A stretch of DNA of 45,915 nt, from contig SVNW01000024.1 in the NCBI GenBank assembly GCA_015066745.1, positions 1 to 45,915 of the forward strand. The letters run 5' to 3'. Positions 44,401 through 45,915 of this stretch are shown here, piece after piece. The notes beneath the pieces were generated by a model. That model worked only from the letters and a program-made list of their open reading frames with translations, had not been told where the DNA came from and made no database searches. The stretch's first letter is position 1, and each line of letters begins with the position of its first letter. A program made the position numbers and the translations under genes. This DNA is from Ruminococcus sp. (GTDB lineage Bacteria; Bacillota; Clostridia; Oscillospirales; Ruminococcaceae).

Positions 44401-44810
44401 TCTGGGCAACGATTGACGGAGAGGCGGAAAAAGTAGCAGAACTTCTTGAACTTTCACATGATACTTATACATCGATATTAAAATACAATGATGAAAATGC
44501 CCTTAGCTGTGCGATAACAATGGCGTATTTTACAGCACCTGCGTATTATACGGTTGTAAGGGAACTGCCAAGCGGAAAAGGTTTTGCGGATATTGTACTG
44601 ATACCGAGAGCGGATTCGGGAAATAAACCTGCAATGATAATTGAACTAAAGTATGATAAAACTGCTGATACGGCGATAAGGCAGATAAAAGAGAAAAAGT
44701 ATGCAGGAGCGCTTAAAGGATATGGTGAAGAAGTGATTCTTGTGGGGGTAAGTTATGACAGGGAAAGCAAGAAACATGAGTGTGTTATTGAAAAGATGAT
44801 GGTGGATTAG
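43212..44810 (+). CDS. AAA-ATPase-like / PD-(D/E)XK nuclease-like protein, array copy 2
   Basis: 532 residues from ATG 43212 (GGAG at 43201-43204); an in-frame ATG at 43206 is an alternative. Same motif set as copy 1: YFNPSN, YVDKTG, SHARRFGKSQ, FVIIIDEWD, FGFTEDETK and the C-terminal GFADIVL ... IIELK core. Most of the protein is identical to copy 1 but the block around residues 100-136 (SSFVDEYTDNLVSEIKRHVF and onward) is replaced by a different sequence, shared instead with copy 3. It follows copy 1 by 21 nt, so they are co-transcribed. No frameshift or missing catalytic residue is seen; all copies look intact. Confidence 0.88.
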   Translation: MGTYFNPSNRGFQKASRDEIYVDKTGLLNILNRRLGAEKNCISVSHARRFGKSQAARMIDAYYSRGCDSKELFMGLKISESEDFERHLNKYSVIHLDISSFVDEYTDNLVSEIKRHVFSEFKEIYPDIDYTNSTASILKQVYDKTETEVEGKKEKYPFVIIIDEWDCVVRNFSDRQDIVHEYLQFLHSLFKSEESQEFLALGYITGILPIKKIRDESALNNFREYTMIDSKEFTPYFGFTEDETKELCRKYDMNFESVKEWYDGYHINNEHMYNPNSVYQAMLDHSLESYWKNTSAFDTINTFITLNFDGLKEDVMKMLSGGKVSVITDKFKNDLSVINSKDDALTALIHLGYLGYDAERRKAFIPNFEVATAFYLALETGNWSEIADTLTRCDEILWATIDGEAEKVAELLELSHDTYTSILKYNDENALSCAITMAYFTAPAYYTVVRELPSGKGFADIVLIPRADSGNKPAMIIELKYDKTADTAIRQIKEKKYAGALKGYGEEVILVGVSYDRESKKHECVIEKMMVD

Positions 44811-44843
44811 TTTGAAAAATACATTATGAATGGAGGCAGAATA

Positions 44844-45915
44844 ATGGGCATATATTTCAATCCATCGGGCAGAAGCTATCATCAGGCAGTAAACAGCAGG
44901 ATATATATAGACAAGACACCGATGATAGAGATTTTGAATACCCGACTTTTTACCGAAGAAAAATGCATATCAGTAAGTCACGCACGAAGATTCGGAAAAT
45001 CACAGGCGGCAAGAATGATAGATGCATATTACAGTCGTGGTTGCGATTCAAAAGAATTATTTTCAAAATTGAAAATCTCAGAATCAGAAGATTTTGAAAA
45101 GCATCTTAACAAGTATAATGTAATTCATCTTGATATATCATCATTTGCTGATGAATATACAGATAATCTTGTAAGTGAAATCAAAAGGCATATTTTTAAC
45201 GAATTTAAAGAAGTGTATCCAAATATAGATTATACTAACTCAACGGCTTCAATATTAAAACAGGTATATGATAAGTCGGAAGTCACTATTGATGGTAAAA
45301 AAGAAAAGTATGCATTTGTTATTATCATAGACGAATGGGACTGTGTAGTCAGAAACTTTTCTGACAGACCTGATATAGTACATGAGTATCTGCAATTTTT
45401 ACATTCACTTTTTAAAAGCGAAGAATCACAGGAATTTCTTGCACTCGGATATATCACGGGAATACTGCCGATAAAGAAAATAAAAGATGAATCGGCACTA
45501 AATAATTTTTTTGAATATACAATGGTTGATTCAGCTGAGCTTACGCCGTATTTCGGATTTACAACAGATGAAGTGGATAAGCTTTGTGAAAAATATAAAA
45601 TGAACAAAGATTCTGTAAAAGAGTGGTATAATGGTTATCTGATAAACGGAGAGAATATGTATAATCCAAATTCTGTTTATACAGCAATGATGCGTCATAA
45701 ACTTGATTCATACTGGAAAAATACATCGGCATTTGACACGATAAATACATTTATTACATTAAACTTTGACGGACTAAAAGAAGATGTTATGAAAATGCTT
45801 GCAGGCGAATCGGTGTATGTTGATGTAAAGGGATTTGAAAATGATTTTTCGAGTATAGCAAATAAAAATGATGCGCTTACATCGCTTATTCATCTGGGTT
45901 ATCTTGCGTACAATG
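44844..45915 (+). CDS. AAA-ATPase-like / PD-(D/E)XK nuclease-like protein, array copy 3 (3' partial)
   Basis: An open frame from ATG 44844 (TGGAGG upstream) to the window end, about 357 codons. It begins MGIYFNPSGRSYHQAVNSR, then YIDKT, SHARRFGKSQAARMIDAYYS, FVIIIDEWD and YFGFTTDEV. The N-terminus and later parts are more diverged from copies 1 and 2, but the variable block (SSFADEYTDNLVSEIKRHIF, then NIDYTNSTASILKQVYD) matches copy 2 closely. The PD-(D/E)XK part lies beyond the window. It continues the same operon after 33 nt, and more copies may follow. Confidence 0.85.
   Translation, partial: MGIYFNPSGRSYHQAVNSRIYIDKTPMIEILNTRLFTEEKCISVSHARRFGKSQAARMIDAYYSRGCDSKELFSKLKISESEDFEKHLNKYNVIHLDISSFADEYTDNLVSEIKRHIFNEFKEVYPNIDYTNSTASILKQVYDKSEVTIDGKKEKYAFVIIIDEWDCVVRNFSDRPDIVHEYLQFLHSLFKSEESQEFLALGYITGILPIKKIKDESALNNFFEYTMVDSAELTPYFGFTTDEVDKLCEKYKMNKDSVKEWYNGYLINGENMYNPNSVYTAMMRHKLDSYWKNTSAFDTINTFITLNFDGLKEDVMKMLAGESVYVDVKGFENDFSSIANKNDALTSLIHLGYLAYN

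Noticed and set aside
41528..45915. Restriction-modification or Abi locus
   Set aside because: No methyltransferase, specificity subunit or known abortive-infection domain is visible; only the AAA-ATPase/PD-(D/E)XK paralogs, so a named defence type cannot be supported.

Overview
The window is a mostly chromosomal, AT-rich segment of a Gram-positive Firmicute, most likely a Ruminococcus-type member of the Oscillospiraceae. The evidence for this is a dockerin-bearing surface protein, a lipoprotein GH5 cellulase, a cellobiose 2-epimerase that resembles the Ruminococcus albus enzyme as I remember it, conserved Firmicutes housekeeping gene order, clean AGGAGG-type ribosome binding sites, and many textbook sigma-A promoters. 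The genus call is an inference; no 16S or other marker lies here.

Layout. 1-3.6 kb: the 3' part of a secreted protein (InlB-type repeats, GLUG-like region, dockerin), then a solitary AAA-ATPase/PD-(D/E)XK nuclease-like gene with its own promoter and terminator. 3.7-8.0 kb: acetate kinase on the minus strand, divergent from tmcAL, a HAD phosphatase and mnmA; tmcAL and mnmA both modify tRNA wobble position 34. 8.1-12.0 kb: rplS behind a structured leader, two tandem signal peptidases, rbgA, rnhB and yraN. 12.1-20.9 kb: thrC, a metallophosphoesterase, then the protein quality-control block tig-clpP-clpX-lon-engB. 20.9-28.1 kb: an HD-domain protein, an intergenic region with two strong hairpins, secA, cellobiose 2-epimerase and an atypical EF-G-like GTPase. 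28.2-35.1 kb: GH5 cellulase (minus) divergent from nadB-nadC, an AraC-type regulator and an AI-2E-family permease. 35.1-41.4 kb (all minus): VanW protein, a TnpB-type protein, an unrecognised TIM-barrel-like protein overlapping a YqeG phosphatase, a membrane protein with twelve 17-residue repeats, and purA. 41.5 kb to the end: a tandem array of at least three paralogous AAA-ATPase/PD-(D/E)XK genes, the last cut by the window edge.

How it works together. Cellulose use is represented by the cellulase (release of cello-oligosaccharides), the epimerase (cellobiose to glucosyl-mannose) and the dockerin protein (cell-surface or cellulosome attachment). Acetate kinase supports fermentative ATP formation, and acetate is also a substrate of the adjacent tmcAL product. 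The central part is translation, secretion and proteolysis housekeeping.

The least explained content is the AAA-ATPase/nuclease array. Its copies are almost identical over long stretches but switch abruptly to a different sequence in one short internal block, which suggests recombination or gene conversion around a variable specificity segment. A divergent single-copy relative sits at the other end of the window. Secondary points of interest are a TnpB without zinc-ribbon cysteines and with glycine at the expected RuvC-II glutamate, the paired hairpins before secA, the repeat-rich membrane protein, and dyads at the cellulase and nadB promoters.
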